The notes beneath the pieces were generated by a model, which saw only the letters and a list, made by a program, of their open reading frames with translations, was not told the origin of the DNA and searched no databases. This document shows, in pieces, positions 9,371 to 17,656 of a stretch of 64,000 nt of DNA. Location of the stretch: NCBI GenBank assembly GCA_050789445.1, contig JAILXR010000001.1, positions 2,604,001-2,668,000 on the forward strand, given 5' to 3'. Numbering within the stretch: position 1 is the stretch's first letter; the number at the start of each line of letters is the position of its first letter. The position numbers and the translations under genes were made by a program. This stretch comes from JAWSVE01 sp050789445 (lineage in GTDB: Bacteria; Pseudomonadota; Gammaproteobacteria; Pseudomonadales; Cellvibrionaceae).

Positions 9371-10222
9371 ATGCGATTAAGATTTACCAAAATGCACGGC
9401 TGCGGTAACGATTTTGTTATGATCGATTCAGTGACTCAATCTATCAGTCTTTCTTCGGAAAAAATTCGCTTTTTATCCGATAGGCGCTTTGGTGTGGGCT
9501 GCGATCAAGTCCTGATTGTAGAACCCCCTCAGTCCCCTGATGTGGATTTTCGATATCGTATTTTTAATCAAGACGGATCAGAGGTTGAAAACTGCGGAAA
9601 CGGTGCACGTTGTTTCGCAAAGTTTGTTCGAGATCGTCGCTTAACGTCGAAAAAAAATATCACAGTTGAAACTAAAAACGGGCTAATGACGCTGAATGTT
9701 TTGGATGACAATACCATTTCTGTCAACATGGGCATTCCAGTTTTAAATTTACCCGACATCCCGTTTATAGCTCAACAACCTGATTTAGATCCATCCGTTG
9801 CGCCTTACCAATATCCATTGACGGTGAATAATAACGTCTACAATATATCGACTGCGTCCATGGGGAATCCTCATGCAATTGTCGTTGTTGACGACACAGC
9901 CTCAATGGAGATTGCAGATACAGCATTAGAAATTCAACATTCTCCAGAATTTCCAGAAGGTGTTAACGTTGGCTTTATGCAGATATTATCACCTAAAGAA
10001 ATAAATCTTCGAGTTTATGAACGTGGAGTTGGCGAAACATTGGCATGCGGCACAGGCGCTTGTGCAGCTGTTGTTTGCGGGCAACTTCGAGGATTATTAA
10101 ATCAGCATGTAACCGTTAATCTTACTGGCGGAACTTTAGAAATTGACTGGCAAGGACTCAACACTTCTGTTTTTAAAACAGGTCCAGCGACAACAGTCTT
10201 TCATGGACAAATAAAAATATAA
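9371..10222 (+). CDS. dapF: Diaminopimelate epimerase
   Basis: Converts LL- to meso-diaminopimelate for lysine and peptidoglycan synthesis; cytoplasmic, cofactor-free. Both catalytic cysteines are present: C75 in ENCGNGARC and C226 in LACGTGACA. The 283-residue length is standard, and the N-terminal block MHGCGNDF is typical of the family. It lies downstream of lysA and 19 bp before the DUF484 gene, consistent with one operon. Confidence 0.97.
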   Translation: MRLRFTKMHGCGNDFVMIDSVTQSISLSSEKIRFLSDRRFGVGCDQVLIVEPPQSPDVDFRYRIFNQDGSEVENCGNGARCFAKFVRDRRLTSKKNITVETKNGLMTLNVLDDNTISVNMGIPVLNLPDIPFIAQQPDLDPSVAPYQYPLTVNNNVYNISTASMGNPHAIVVVDDTASMEIADTALEIQHSPEFPEGVNVGFMQILSPKEINLRVYERGVGETLACGTGACAAVVCGQLRGLLNQHVTVNLTGGTLEIDWQGLNTSVFKTGPATTVFHGQIKI

Positions 10223-10241
10223 CTATTTTTAAGATGAAATT

Positions 10242-10940
10242 ATGACAGATACTCAAAAGAAAAATTTAATCAATTCAAAAGATGTAAAACATTTTTTACA
10301 GAATCATCCTGATTTTTTCGAAGAACATCCCGATTTGATTGCTGATATTAGCTTACCACACGACAGTGGAAGCGCAGTTTCTTTAGTCGAAAAACAAGTC
10401 GCTATTTTACGTGAACGCAACATCGATATGCGCCACAGGCTCAGCAAATTATTAGAGAATGCTAAAGATAATGACAAATTATTTGATAAAACTCGTCGTC
10501 TTATTTTGATGCTACTTGAGGGAAAGACTTTACCTGACCTGGTAAACTCTATTTATTTTAGTTTCGAACGCGACTTTAAAATACCCTATACTTCATTTAT
10601 TTTTTTAGGTGATACCAATAAATTAACGGGTACTTTAGGAGACTCTAAAGGAAAAGCTGCGAGCTTAACAAGCGCACGTGAAAACATCGGCAGAATTATT
10701 GGATCAGGTAAGGCAGTATGTGGTGATCTGCCTAAAAATGAAATTGCTTTTCTTTTTCCTGACCATGCTTCTGAAATTGGATCAGCGGCTGTCGTGCCTT
10801 TAGTTCATGGTAACTGTTTTGGTTTGCTTGCTGTTGGAAATAGCGATCCACAATATTATCGTTCAAGCATGGGGACACTATTTTTGAGTTATATTGGCGA
10901 AGCATTAAATAGATTGACCCCTCAATATTTACCAAATTAA
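10242..10940 (+). CDS. DUF484 family protein
   Basis: A 232-residue cytoplasmic protein of the DUF484 family. The N-terminal signature VKHFLQNHPDFFEEHPDLIADI is followed by SAVSLVEKQVAILRERN, a likely coiled coil at about 45-70, and a GAF-like C-terminal region. Its biochemical role is not established. In Pseudomonas and E. coli the gene lies between dapF and xerC (a tyrosine recombinase). Here xerC is missing and a convergent sutA-like gene begins to overlap the 3' side only 24 bp away, so the operon has been broken after this gene. Confidence 0.9.
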   Translation: MTDTQKKNLINSKDVKHFLQNHPDFFEEHPDLIADISLPHDSGSAVSLVEKQVAILRERNIDMRHRLSKLLENAKDNDKLFDKTRRLILMLLEGKTLPDLVNSIYFSFERDFKIPYTSFIFLGDTNKLTGTLGDSKGKAASLTSARENIGRIIGSGKAVCGDLPKNEIAFLFPDHASEIGSAAVVPLVHGNCFGLLAVGNSDPQYYRSSMGTLFLSYIGEALNRLTPQYLPN

Positions 10941-10964
10941 ATATTCTAGCCAAAAGCAAATATA

Positions 10965-11210
10965 TTATATTGGTCGGCTGCCATAATTACTTGTTGGCTT
11001 TCTTGGCGGGTCAGCAGTATGACCACTAGCCACATTAGCAATCTCTCCGCCTGTCGCCAAAAACGCTTCCATTTGATCTGTTAATTCTCGGCGGATTTGC
11101 GCACGAGATGTAATGGTTCGATCTTCAGGACGATCATCTTTACTACCAAAAAAATCTTTCTCTACTGTCTCTACAGTATCAACTTCAACTTTAATTTTTG
11201 GTCTGCCCAT
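10965..11210 (-). CDS. sutA: SutA-like RNA polymerase-binding regulator, short form
   Basis: An 81-residue protein whose last ~45 residues match the conserved part of Pseudomonas SutA: a helix (RAQIRRELTDQMEAFLATGG) and the terminal block ADPPRKPTSNYGSRPI. SutA binds RNA polymerase and adjusts transcription in slow-growing cells. The long acidic N-terminal tail of the Pseudomonas protein is largely missing; here the N-terminus is a short mixed-charge stretch. The gene converges with the DUF484 gene. In Pseudomonas sutA lies close to glnK-amtB, which agrees with the genes about 1 kb further on. The family assignment rests mainly on the C-terminal motif. Confidence 0.75.
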   Translation of the reverse strand: MGRPKIKVEVDTVETVEKDFFGSKDDRPEDRTITSRAQIRRELTDQMEAFLATGGEIANVASGHTADPPRKPTSNYGSRPI

Positions 11211-11487
11211 AATTTTCTTCCATTTCTTTTTACTAACTTTTTTGTTTACCGTCTTAACGATTTAATTTTCTGTTTGAGTAAGTATATATAGTTCAATGGC
11301 GTCATCTCGCCAGTTTTAAGCAGATATTTTTTAGCCTTATTTTTCCTTAAAGGTTTCAACTACTTTGCATTCCAGTTATTACATCTTTAAATGTTGTTTT
11401 ATCATTTTTTTAAAAACCGGTATTATTTTACTTTTATAGGCCTAAATACATGCCTTTCACCCTCTTTTAAGGCTGTCTGTAGTTACT

Positions 11488-12267
11488 ATGGGACATGTTT
11501 CTTTCGCCATTCAGTCAATAAAGCTAAAACCGTTAGTCGGTATCAGCGGTTGCTTAACTGGACAAAAGGTACGCTATGATGGTGAAGCTAAGTTATTGCC
11601 TTTTTACGATTCACTTTCCGATTACCTAACTTGGCTAAGCTTTTGTCCTGAAGTTGATGCAGGCTTAGGGATTCCTCGACCACCGGTTCAACTTGTTGAG
11701 GTAAAGAGTGCAACGCAAGCACTTGGTGTTAACGACAAATCCTTGAATGTCACTCGAGCATTAGTGTCATCAAGTCAACAATTCTGGCAGCAAAATTCTC
11801 TCTCCAATCAAACGAATAAACTTCATCAAGCTAAGAAGACTAAAGATTTAATGTGCGGATACATTTTTAAAAGTCGTTCACCAAGTTGCGGTCTTGGTTC
11901 AACACCTTTATTTGACATGGAAGGAAATCAAAAAGGATCTACCTCAGGTTTTTTCGCTAAGGAAGCAAAGAATCATTGTATTCTGGCTGAGGAATCCTGG
12001 CTTACCAGTCCCGATAATCAGGCTATTTTTATTACGGCTTGCCACATTAACCACTCTCTTCTTTCAGAGTCCTCATTAAACATTGAACTCTATGATTTGC
12101 TATTTGATCTATTAATTAAAGATCCGGAAGGACTTAACACTAAAGCCGACGCTGACATATTTACTCTAGAAATAATGCTTAGCAAATTGACAAATACCTA
12201 TAACGAAAAAACCGCCCTGAATAGGCGGCTTTTTTATCCCAAGCTAACGTCGTTTTGGAATCTTTGA
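11488..12267 (+). CDS. DUF523 family protein
   Basis: A 259-residue protein with DUF523 motifs: GISGCLTGQKVRYDG near residues 18-32, FCPEVDAGLGIPRPPVQLV near 55-73, and MCGYIFKSRSPSCG near 117-130. The conserved cysteines suggest a metal or Fe-S site, but function is unknown. A C-terminal extension of ~70 residues follows the domain. A strong terminator-like hairpin with T-run (12205-12236) falls inside the last 25 codons, so the true end of the functional gene may be earlier. No convincing ribosome-binding site precedes the ATG at 11488. It is followed by convergent glnK after 40 bp. Confidence 0.8.
   Translation: MGHVSFAIQSIKLKPLVGISGCLTGQKVRYDGEAKLLPFYDSLSDYLTWLSFCPEVDAGLGIPRPPVQLVEVKSATQALGVNDKSLNVTRALVSSSQQFWQQNSLSNQTNKLHQAKKTKDLMCGYIFKSRSPSCGLGSTPLFDMEGNQKGSTSGFFAKEAKNHCILAEESWLTSPDNQAIFITACHINHSLLSESSLNIELYDLLFDLLIKDPEGLNTKADADIFTLEIMLSKLTNTYNEKTALNRRLFYPKLTSFWNL
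12205..12236. terminator. Terminator hairpin inside the DUF523 reading frame
   Basis: CCGCC at 12212-12216 pairs with GGCGG at 12224-12228 around a short loop, flanked by an A-run (12206-12211) and a T-run (12230-12235), so it could act in both directions: for the plus-strand DUF523 gene and for minus-strand glnK. It lies about 30 bp before the stop codon at 12267. Confidence 0.7.
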
Positions 12268-12307
12268 ACGTTAACTTTAGCGTTTACTCAAAATGTGAAC
12301 GCCAAAT

Positions 12308-12646
12308 TTATACAGCATCTGCTCCAGTTTCACCGGTTCGAATTCGAATGATTTCATCGAGGGGACTTATGAAGATTTTTCCATCTCCAATCTTTCCTGT
12401 TTGAGCTGCTTTTGTTATAGCCTCTACCACCTGCTCAACCATAGCATCGTCTAACGCTAATTCTAGTTTTACTTTTGGTAGAAAATCTACAACATACTCA
12501 GCACCTCTATAAAGTTCTGTGTGGCCTTTTTGTCTTCCGAATCCTTTAACCTCTGTGACTGTCATCCCTTGAACACCTACGTCAGAAAGAGCGGTGCGAA
12601 CATCGTCTAATTTGAATGGCTTTATTACGGCAGTTATTAATTTCAT
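12308..12646 (-). CDS. glnK: PII nitrogen regulatory protein GlnK (copy 1)
   Basis: A 112-residue PII trimer subunit that senses 2-oxoglutarate, ATP/ADP and glutamine (through uridylylation) and blocks AmtB when ammonium is high. The T-loop is intact with the uridylylation site Y51 in HTELYRGAEYVVDF, and the ATP-binding B-loop TGKIGDGKIF is present near residues 83-92. It is nearly the same as the copy upstream of amtB, differing mostly outside the T-loop. It is separated from amtB by 407 bp containing two terminator hairpins, so it is probably transcribed on its own. No clear -24/-12 promoter was found for this copy. Confidence 0.95.
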   Translation of the reverse strand: MKLITAVIKPFKLDDVRTALSDVGVQGMTVTEVKGFGRQKGHTELYRGAEYVVDFLPKVKLELALDDAMVEQVVEAITKAAQTGKIGDGKIFISPLDEIIRIRTGETGADAV

Positions 12647-12949
12647 CGAAATTTTCCTTCCTAAGGTGTACTAATTTTATTGTCGTTATTGTTTTGGTGC
12701 TTTTGACGCTTGCAACCTCTTAAAATCGAGGGCTAAAGCCTATTAATTGAACGGATTATTTCAATTGTAGGCACTTTTATCTTCATCAAGACAGGCTCAT
12801 TAAGTATCAACAACACAGCCTGATATTGCCTAATTGAGGGGTACGATACACAAAAAAGAGCGGGTGAACCAGTGATTGGAAGTCAAAATTTCATTCTTTT
12901 TTATCCACAAACGATCCAGAGCTTTTTTTGTTTTACACGGACCAAATAG
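12647..12949. other. Intergenic region upstream of glnK copy 1
   Basis: About 300 bp that should contain the glnK promoter. A GG-N9-GC near-match to a sigma-54 promoter is one base short of the strict spacing. No other feature was recognised. Confidence 0.4.
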
Positions 12950-12979
12950 AAAAAAACCCAGTATGTTTGCCATACTGGG
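12950..12979 (-). terminator. Rho-independent terminator downstream of amtB
   Basis: Perfect 9-bp stem, CCCAGTATG at 12957-12965 and CATACTGGG at 12971-12979, with a 5-nt loop; on the minus strand it is followed by seven Ts. It is the second of two hairpins after amtB. Confidence 0.85.
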
Positions 12980-13021
12980 GCTCAAAATGTATGAGTAGTA
13001 GAGGGTACTTCAAAATAAACA

Positions 13022-13043
13022 AACCCCTCCTTGATCGGAGGGG
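13022..13043 (-). terminator. GC-rich hairpin right after amtB
   Basis: ACCCCTCC at 13022-13029 pairs with GGAGGGGT at 13036-13043, starting 10 bp after the amtB stop. The T-rich tail on the minus strand is short (TTTG), so this may act with the stronger hairpin at 12957 or protect the 3' end. Confidence 0.6.
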
Positions 13044-13053
13044 TAGAAAGGCA

Positions 13054-14322
13054 TTATGTCTTAGTGAACTCTGGGTAAGCTTCCATACCGCATTCAGATA
13101 GATCCACACCTTCATATTCTTCTTCTTCAGATACTCTTACGCCAATAATCGCTTTAATGATGAACCAAACGATCAAACTAGTAACGAAGACCCAAACAAA
13201 GATAGTTAGAGCACCAACAAGCTGCCCAACAAATGTCGCATCAGCATCAGTGATCAAGACAGCAAATACACCCCAAAGACCAACAACACCATGAACTGAT
13301 ATTGCTCCAACGGGATCATCAATTTTGAGCTTATCAAGAGCAAGAATACTAAAGACAACTAGTACACCACCAGCACCACCAATTAAGGTCGCAACCAAGG
13401 CTGTTGGATCAGCAGGCTCAGCAGTAATAGCTACAAGACCAGCAAGTGCGCCATTTAATGCCATTGTTAAATCTGCTTTACCAAATAGGATGCGTGCAAC
13501 AATTAAAGCGCCGATTAAACCGCCAGCCGCCGCCGCATTCGTATTCATAAATACATTAGCCACTTCGTTAGCCACACCGATTCCACCTAACTTCAAAGTA
13601 GAACCACCGTTGAAACCAAACCAACCCAACCAAAGGATGAAAGTACCTAAAGTAGCTAATGGTAAATTTGCACCAGGGATAGCATTAATTTCGCCATTAG
13701 GTCCGTATTTGCCTTTACGAGCACCAAGTACTAATACACCTGCTAGAGCAGCAGCAGCACCCGCCATATGTACGATGCCTGAACCCGCATAATCGCTATA
13801 GCTCAACTCGAACATGCCAAACACACTTTTGCCGCCCCAAGTCCAACCACCTTCGATTGGATAAATAACGCCTGTCATAACAACAGCGAAAAGCAAGAAA
13901 GACCAAAGCTTCATACGCTCAGCAACAGCACCCGAAACAATCGACATCGCTGTAGCAACAAACACGACTTGGAAGAAAAAGTCAGAAGCACCAGAATAAA
14001 CTGAGTCGCCATCAAAACCGTTTTCAGCCGATGCAGCCAACACGGCTTCAACATCTAAATTAGCAACAGTATCAACGCCAGATAAAAATAATCCACCGTC
14101 GTACATAAAGTTGTAACCGCATATTAAATACATCGTGCTCGCAACCGCGAACAAGGCAACGTTTTTAGTTAAAATTTCAGTGGTGTTTTTTGCACGAACC
14201 AAACCAGCTTCTAACATTGCGAAACCAGCGGCCATCCACATAACCAGTGCGCCACACATTAAGAAATAAAATGTATCCATGGCGTACTGCAATTCAAAAA
14301 TTTGATTTTGTAACAATTCCAT
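13054..14322 (-). CDS. amtB: Ammonium transporter AmtB
   Basis: Inner-membrane ammonium channel of 422 residues with about 11 transmembrane segments. The paired pore histidines are present, H185 in GIVHMAGA and H344 in ISVHGVVGLWG, and the periplasmic recruitment region keeps its aromatic residues. There is no obvious cleaved signal peptide: the protein starts with a short polar stretch before TM1. It is preceded by a good ribosome-binding site (GGAG, 7 nt before ATG). It lies 28 bp downstream of glnK copy 2, the usual glnK-amtB operon, and a porin-like gene precedes that. Expression is probably driven by the sigma-54 promoter at 15854-15869. Confidence 0.97.
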   Translation of the reverse strand: MELLQNQIFELQYAMDTFYFLMCGALVMWMAAGFAMLEAGLVRAKNTTEILTKNVALFAVASTMYLICGYNFMYDGGLFLSGVDTVANLDVEAVLAASAENGFDGDSVYSGASDFFFQVVFVATAMSIVSGAVAERMKLWSFLLFAVVMTGVIYPIEGGWTWGGKSVFGMFELSYSDYAGSGIVHMAGAAAALAGVLVLGARKGKYGPNGEINAIPGANLPLATLGTFILWLGWFGFNGGSTLKLGGIGVANEVANVFMNTNAAAAGGLIGALIVARILFGKADLTMALNGALAGLVAITAEPADPTALVATLIGGAGGVLVVFSILALDKLKIDDPVGAISVHGVVGLWGVFAVLITDADATFVGQLVGALTIFVWVFVTSLIVWFIIKAIIGVRVSEEEEYEGVDLSECGMEAYPEFTKT

Positions 14323-14350
14323 AACAGTTCTCCGAAAATTCGATCAGTTG

Positions 14351-14689
14351 TTATAGCGCTTCGTCACCGGTTTCGCCGGTACGAATTCGTATAACTTGCT
14401 CAAGAGGCGAAACAAAAATTTTACCGTCCCCGATTTTTCCGCTATGAGCTGTTTTTGTTATAGATTCAACAATACTGTCCACTTGTGAATCACTTATCGC
14501 AACTTCAATTTTTGTTTTCGGCAAAAAATCCACTACGTATTCTGCGCCACGATAAAGTTCTGTGTGGCCTTTTTGACGGCCAAACCCTTTCACTTCAGTG
14601 ACAGTAATACCCTGTACACCATTTTCTGAAAGCGCTTCACGAACAGCATCGAGCTTAAAAGGCTTAATAATTGCTGTTACTAATTTCAT
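14351..14689 (-). CDS. glnK: PII nitrogen regulatory protein GlnK (copy 2)
   Basis: A 112-residue PII protein directly upstream of amtB, so the likely regulator of that channel. It has the same T-loop as copy 1 (identical FGRQKGHTELYRGAEYVVDF block, Y51) and the same ATP-binding block SGKIGDGKIF; the differences cluster at residues 15-25 and 59-82. A strong ribosome-binding site AGGAG lies 7 nt before the ATG. A terminator-like hairpin sits between the porin gene and this gene, so readthrough from the upstream sigma-54 promoter may be partial. Confidence 0.95.
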   Translation of the reverse strand: MKLVTAIIKPFKLDAVREALSENGVQGITVTEVKGFGRQKGHTELYRGAEYVVDFLPKTKIEVAISDSQVDSIVESITKTAHSGKIGDGKIFVSPLEQVIRIRTGETGDEAL

Positions 14690-14728
14690 CTGACTACTCC
14701 TACTTATGAGATCGATGACTAATACAAT

Positions 14729-14757
14729 AAATGCCGGCCTTTACAGGGCCGGCATTT
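14729..14757 (-). terminator. Hairpin between porin-like gene and glnK
   Basis: Perfect 11-bp stem, AAATGCCGGCC at 14729-14739 and GGCCGGCATTT at 14747-14757. On the minus strand the tail is TTTATTGTATT, an imperfect T-run, so it may be a leaky terminator that lowers glnK-amtB expression relative to the porin. Confidence 0.65.
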
Positions 14758-14765
14758 CATCAATA

Positions 14766-15758
14766 TTAGAAAGTGAATAAAGCTTCAAGTGCTACGCTAG
14801 TCGTATCTACAGATACAGATGAAAAGAGAGCTGGTGCCACTTCATCATCATCTAAACGAACCTCGAGAATTAATGCCAAATTATCACTAACGATATAGCT
14901 AGGAGCGAGAGTTATTGCACTGTTTTCAACAGAATTACCAAAACTATCTTCAATTTCATAACTACTGTATCTAGCAGTAATTCCAAAATCACCAGAAGCA
15001 TAATTAGCCATCAAAAGGAATCCATCTGCTTCTTCATCACTGGCATCGTAATCCGCCGTGTTATATTCAAAAGCAAGGGTAAGACCAGAAACTTCATAAG
15101 ACGTCCAGAAATTAATTATGTCTGTTTCATTTCCGTCATCAGTGATATAAAAAAGTTTTGCAGTTAAACCGTCAACAGGCTGAACAGCAACACCCACCTC
15201 AATTTCCATTGATTCATTATCTGAATTAGTCGGATTAAAAGCATCGTTAACAACAGAAAGCATAAAATCAAAAACTTCACCGTCATACATTCCCGAAATA
15301 CCTTGCTGGTAACCACCGTAGAAAAGGCCACCATAACCAGTTCCGCTGTATTGATATAATCCAGTAGGCTCTTCGGTTTCCCAACCGGTATAACTTAAAA
15401 AACGACCCGCTTTAACACTAAAGTTGTTGTCGAATTTTTTAGTGATAAACGCTTGCTCTACAAAAGTCTCATCTTGCCCGTCATCATTACCGCTTTCGCC
15501 ATACTCAATATCAACCTGAGCTGAGATACCGTTTGCACCGTTATAGATAAAATTTGTCTCTACTTGATCAATACCAAACACTTGATCGCTCTCAGGCGCG
15601 CCATCAACGTCTTCGTAATAAAATGACATGTCTACAAAGCCGGTTACGGTTAAACCTTCCGCTAACTCGATGTCTGCATTAGCCATTTGCGCGGCGCCTG
15701 CACTCATTGTTACCGCTGCTATAGCTGCTGGTAGGCGCATTTTATTTAGTAATTTCAT
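14766..15758 (-). CDS. Porin-like outer-membrane beta-barrel protein
   Basis: A 330-residue outer-membrane protein. It has a signal peptide with cleavage after the ANA near residue 29 and then alternating short beta-strand patterns, many acidic residues and a C-terminal phenylalanine (EALFTF). The pattern VTGFVDMSFYYE, AFITKKFDNNFSVKAGRFLSYTGWE resembles the BBP2/OmpL-like porin group. It heads the group porin-glnK-amtB and is preceded by GGAG 8 nt before the ATG, a sigma-54 promoter and an NtrC palindrome. A role as a channel for small nitrogen compounds is inferred from that context; the substrate is unknown. Confidence 0.75.
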   Translation of the reverse strand: MKLLNKMRLPAAIAAVTMSAGAAQMANADIELAEGLTVTGFVDMSFYYEDVDGAPESDQVFGIDQVETNFIYNGANGISAQVDIEYGESGNDDGQDETFVEQAFITKKFDNNFSVKAGRFLSYTGWETEEPTGLYQYSGTGYGGLFYGGYQQGISGMYDGEVFDFMLSVVNDAFNPTNSDNESMEIEVGVAVQPVDGLTAKLFYITDDGNETDIINFWTSYEVSGLTLAFEYNTADYDASDEEADGFLLMANYASGDFGITARYSSYEIEDSFGNSVENSAITLAPSYIVSDNLALILEVRLDDDEVAPALFSSVSVDTTSVALEALFTF

Positions 15759-15853
15759 GTCTCTATCTCCAAGGTAAGTACTTTTTTAATAATTCTTTTT
15801 ATGGGTAGTGAATTTTCTAACACCATATTTTGCGAATTTGCGTTTTGTCTTAA

Positions 15854-15869
15854 AGCACACAGTGTGCCA
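15854..15869 (-). promoter_or_regulatory. Sigma-54 promoter for porin-glnK-amtB
   Basis: On the minus strand TGGCACACTGTGTGCT carries the -24 element TGGCAC and the -12 GC at the strict GG-N10-GC spacing. The transcription start would be near 15842, about 85 nt before the porin ATG. An NtrC-type palindrome lies about 130 bp upstream. The -12 box reads GTGC rather than the ideal TTGC. Confidence 0.75.
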
Positions 15870-15985
15870 CTACAATTAACTACTTATTTATCAATAGGTT
15901 ATGAGATTGTCATATGATTTTTTGATTCCCGCTCGCAATAGCAGGCACCTTAAAGAGGCGAAATAAAAAACTCGCACCAGTTATT

Positions 15986-16002
15986 TGCACCATTTTGGTG
16001 CG
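15986..16002. promoter_or_regulatory. NtrC-binding site (enhancer)
   Basis: TGCACCATTTTGGTGCG matches the NtrC consensus TGCACCAWWWTGGTGCA at 16 of 17 positions and forms the perfect palindrome GCACC-N5-GGTGC. It lies upstream of the sigma-54 promoter at a distance normal for NtrC enhancers. A half-site (GCACCAG) lies about 10 bp further towards the porin gene. The rest of 15759-16186 holds no gene. Confidence 0.8.
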
Positions 16003-16186
16003 GATAGGTCTTTGTGATGTGATTTACAGTTATTCTGATGCTTTTTTGATCGCAATTTATCTGAGGAAGGCAGTAGATGAACAAAAAAGAACAGAGACCT
16101 CTCGGTCTTCTGGTAAGTTTAGGATTAATTTGGGGCAATACTCTGTTGCCTGAAGGAAAAAATTAGTGATGCTGCTTGTACAACTC

Positions 16187-16882
16187 TTAAACCGTCATAT
16201 GACTTCGAACTTTTTCTTCTTCCATTTCAGAAGCAATTCCAGACAATACAATTTCACCACGATCCATCACGGAGTATTCATCGGCTAAAGCGCGGGCGAA
16301 TTCGAAATACTGTTCGACTAATAAAATCGCCATCTCGCCACGATCTTTTAAAATGGTAATCACATTGTGTATATCTTTAATGATGGAGGGCTGAATACCT
16401 TCCGTAGGCTCATCCAAAATGAGTAATCGGGGTTTCATCACCAACGCGCGCGCTATAGAGAGCTGTTGTTGTTGTCCGCCAGATAAATCGCCGCCACGAC
16501 GATGCAGCATTTTTTGCAATACAGGAAACAAGCTATAAATCTCATCATCGATTTTTCGCTGGCGTCTTGGTAAAGCAGCAAAGCCCGTCTTTAAATTTTC
16601 CAATACTGTGAGCTGAGAAAAAATTTGTCTGCCCTGGGGAACATAAGAGATACCTTGTCTCGCTCTATCAGCAGCACTTAATTTACTGATATCTTTTCCT
16701 TCCCAAGTAACACGACCAGAAGCAATTGACTGCCGACCAGTAATGGCTTGCATCAAACTGCTTTTACCAACGCCATTGCGGCCCAGCACGCAGGTAATCT
16801 CGCCCTTAGCCGCACTTAAGCTAACATCTTCTAGGGCCTGACTAGCGCCATAATACAAATCTATATTTTCTGCTTTTAACAT
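16187..16882 (-). CDS. urtE: Urea ABC transporter ATP-binding protein UrtE
   Basis: One of the two ATPase subunits of the UrtABCDE urea importer (LivF-like). It has a Walker A GRNGVGKS near residue 34, the signature LSGGQQQQ near 135, Walker B RLLILDEP followed by TEGIQPSI (the TEGIQPS motif is typical of UrtE), and the H-loop replaced by a glutamine in LLVEQYFEFA as in LivF proteins. Its 231 residues are normal. It is the last gene of the urt operon, 9 bp after urtD. No strong terminator was recognised after it. Confidence 0.96.
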   Translation of the reverse strand: MLKAENIDLYYGASQALEDVSLSAAKGEITCVLGRNGVGKSSLMQAITGRQSIASGRVTWEGKDISKLSAADRARQGISYVPQGRQIFSQLTVLENLKTGFAALPRRQRKIDDEIYSLFPVLQKMLHRRGGDLSGGQQQQLSIARALVMKPRLLILDEPTEGIQPSIIKDIHNVITILKDRGEMAILLVEQYFEFARALADEYSVMDRGEIVLSGIASEMEEEKVRSHMTV

Positions 16883-16891
16883 TTGTTTTTC

Positions 16892-17656
16892 CTACCGCCC
16901 TAAATACACTTCGACAACCCGCGGATTAGCTGAAACGGTTTCTAAATCACCTTCAGCAAGCACACTGCCTTCATGTAACACGGTGACTTTGCAATCCAAA
17001 GCTCGGACAAAATCCATATCATGTTCCACCACGATCACTGAATGATGCTTACTAATTTCTTTTAACAACTTGGCCGTTTCCATGGTTTCTGTGTCCGTCA
17101 TTCCGCCAGCGGGTTCGTCCACCAGTAATACTTCCGGCTCTTGAATAAACAACATACCAATTTCTAACCATTGCTTTTGACCATGCGAAAGATTAGCAGC
17201 TAAATCATTGGCCTTTTCTTTTAAACCAATCAGAGCAACTAATTCTTCAATTCGCTGTTTTTGTTTTTCGCTCACTTTATAAAACATGGTTTGAAAAATG
17301 CCGCGATTACCCGCTAAAGCCAAATCTAGGTTTTCCCAAACCGTCAAACTTTCAACCACTGTCGGTTTTTGAAATTTTCGGCCGATACCCATATTAGCAA
17401 TATCAGCTTCATCGTATGTCGTTAAATCAATCGTATCTTTAAAACGAACTTGACCTTCATCTGGACGAGTCTTGCCCGTAATAATATCCATCATGGTACT
17501 TTTACCGGCTCCATTCGGCCCAATTACTGCTCGCAATTCTCCTGGAGCAATATCAAGAGATAAATTATTTATCGCTTTAAAACCATCAAATGATTTTGTT
17601 ACGCCGTTCAAATAAAGAAGACTTTGAACCTTATCTAAATGTTTTGGCTTTATCAT
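16892..17656 (-). CDS. urtD: Urea ABC transporter ATP-binding protein UrtD
   Basis: Second ATPase of the urea importer (LivG-like), 254 residues. Walker A is GPNGAGKST near residue 46, the signature LSHGQKQWLEIGML and Walker B VLLVDEPAGGMTDTET follow, and the H-loop is VVEHDMDF. The start codon overlaps the stop of urtC by 4 bp, so the two are translationally coupled. Confidence 0.96.
   Translation of the reverse strand: MIKPKHLDKVQSLLYLNGVTKSFDGFKAINNLSLDIAPGELRAVIGPNGAGKSTMMDIITGKTRPDEGQVRFKDTIDLTTYDEADIANMGIGRKFQKPTVVESLTVWENLDLALAGNRGIFQTMFYKVSEKQKQRIEELVALIGLKEKANDLAANLSHGQKQWLEIGMLFIQEPEVLLVDEPAGGMTDTETMETAKLLKEISKHHSVIVVEHDMDFVRALDCKVTVLHEGSVLAEGDLETVSANPRVVEVYLGR

Noticed and set aside
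12825..12845. Possible sigma-54 promoter for glnK copy 1
   Set aside because: The GG and GC elements are one base too close (N9 rather than N10), and no NtrC palindrome lies upstream.
13325..13792. 155-residue open frame on the plus strand opposite amtB
   Set aside because: It is low-complexity Pro/Ala-rich and lies wholly within amtB on the other strand, so it is a shadow of the transporter gene.
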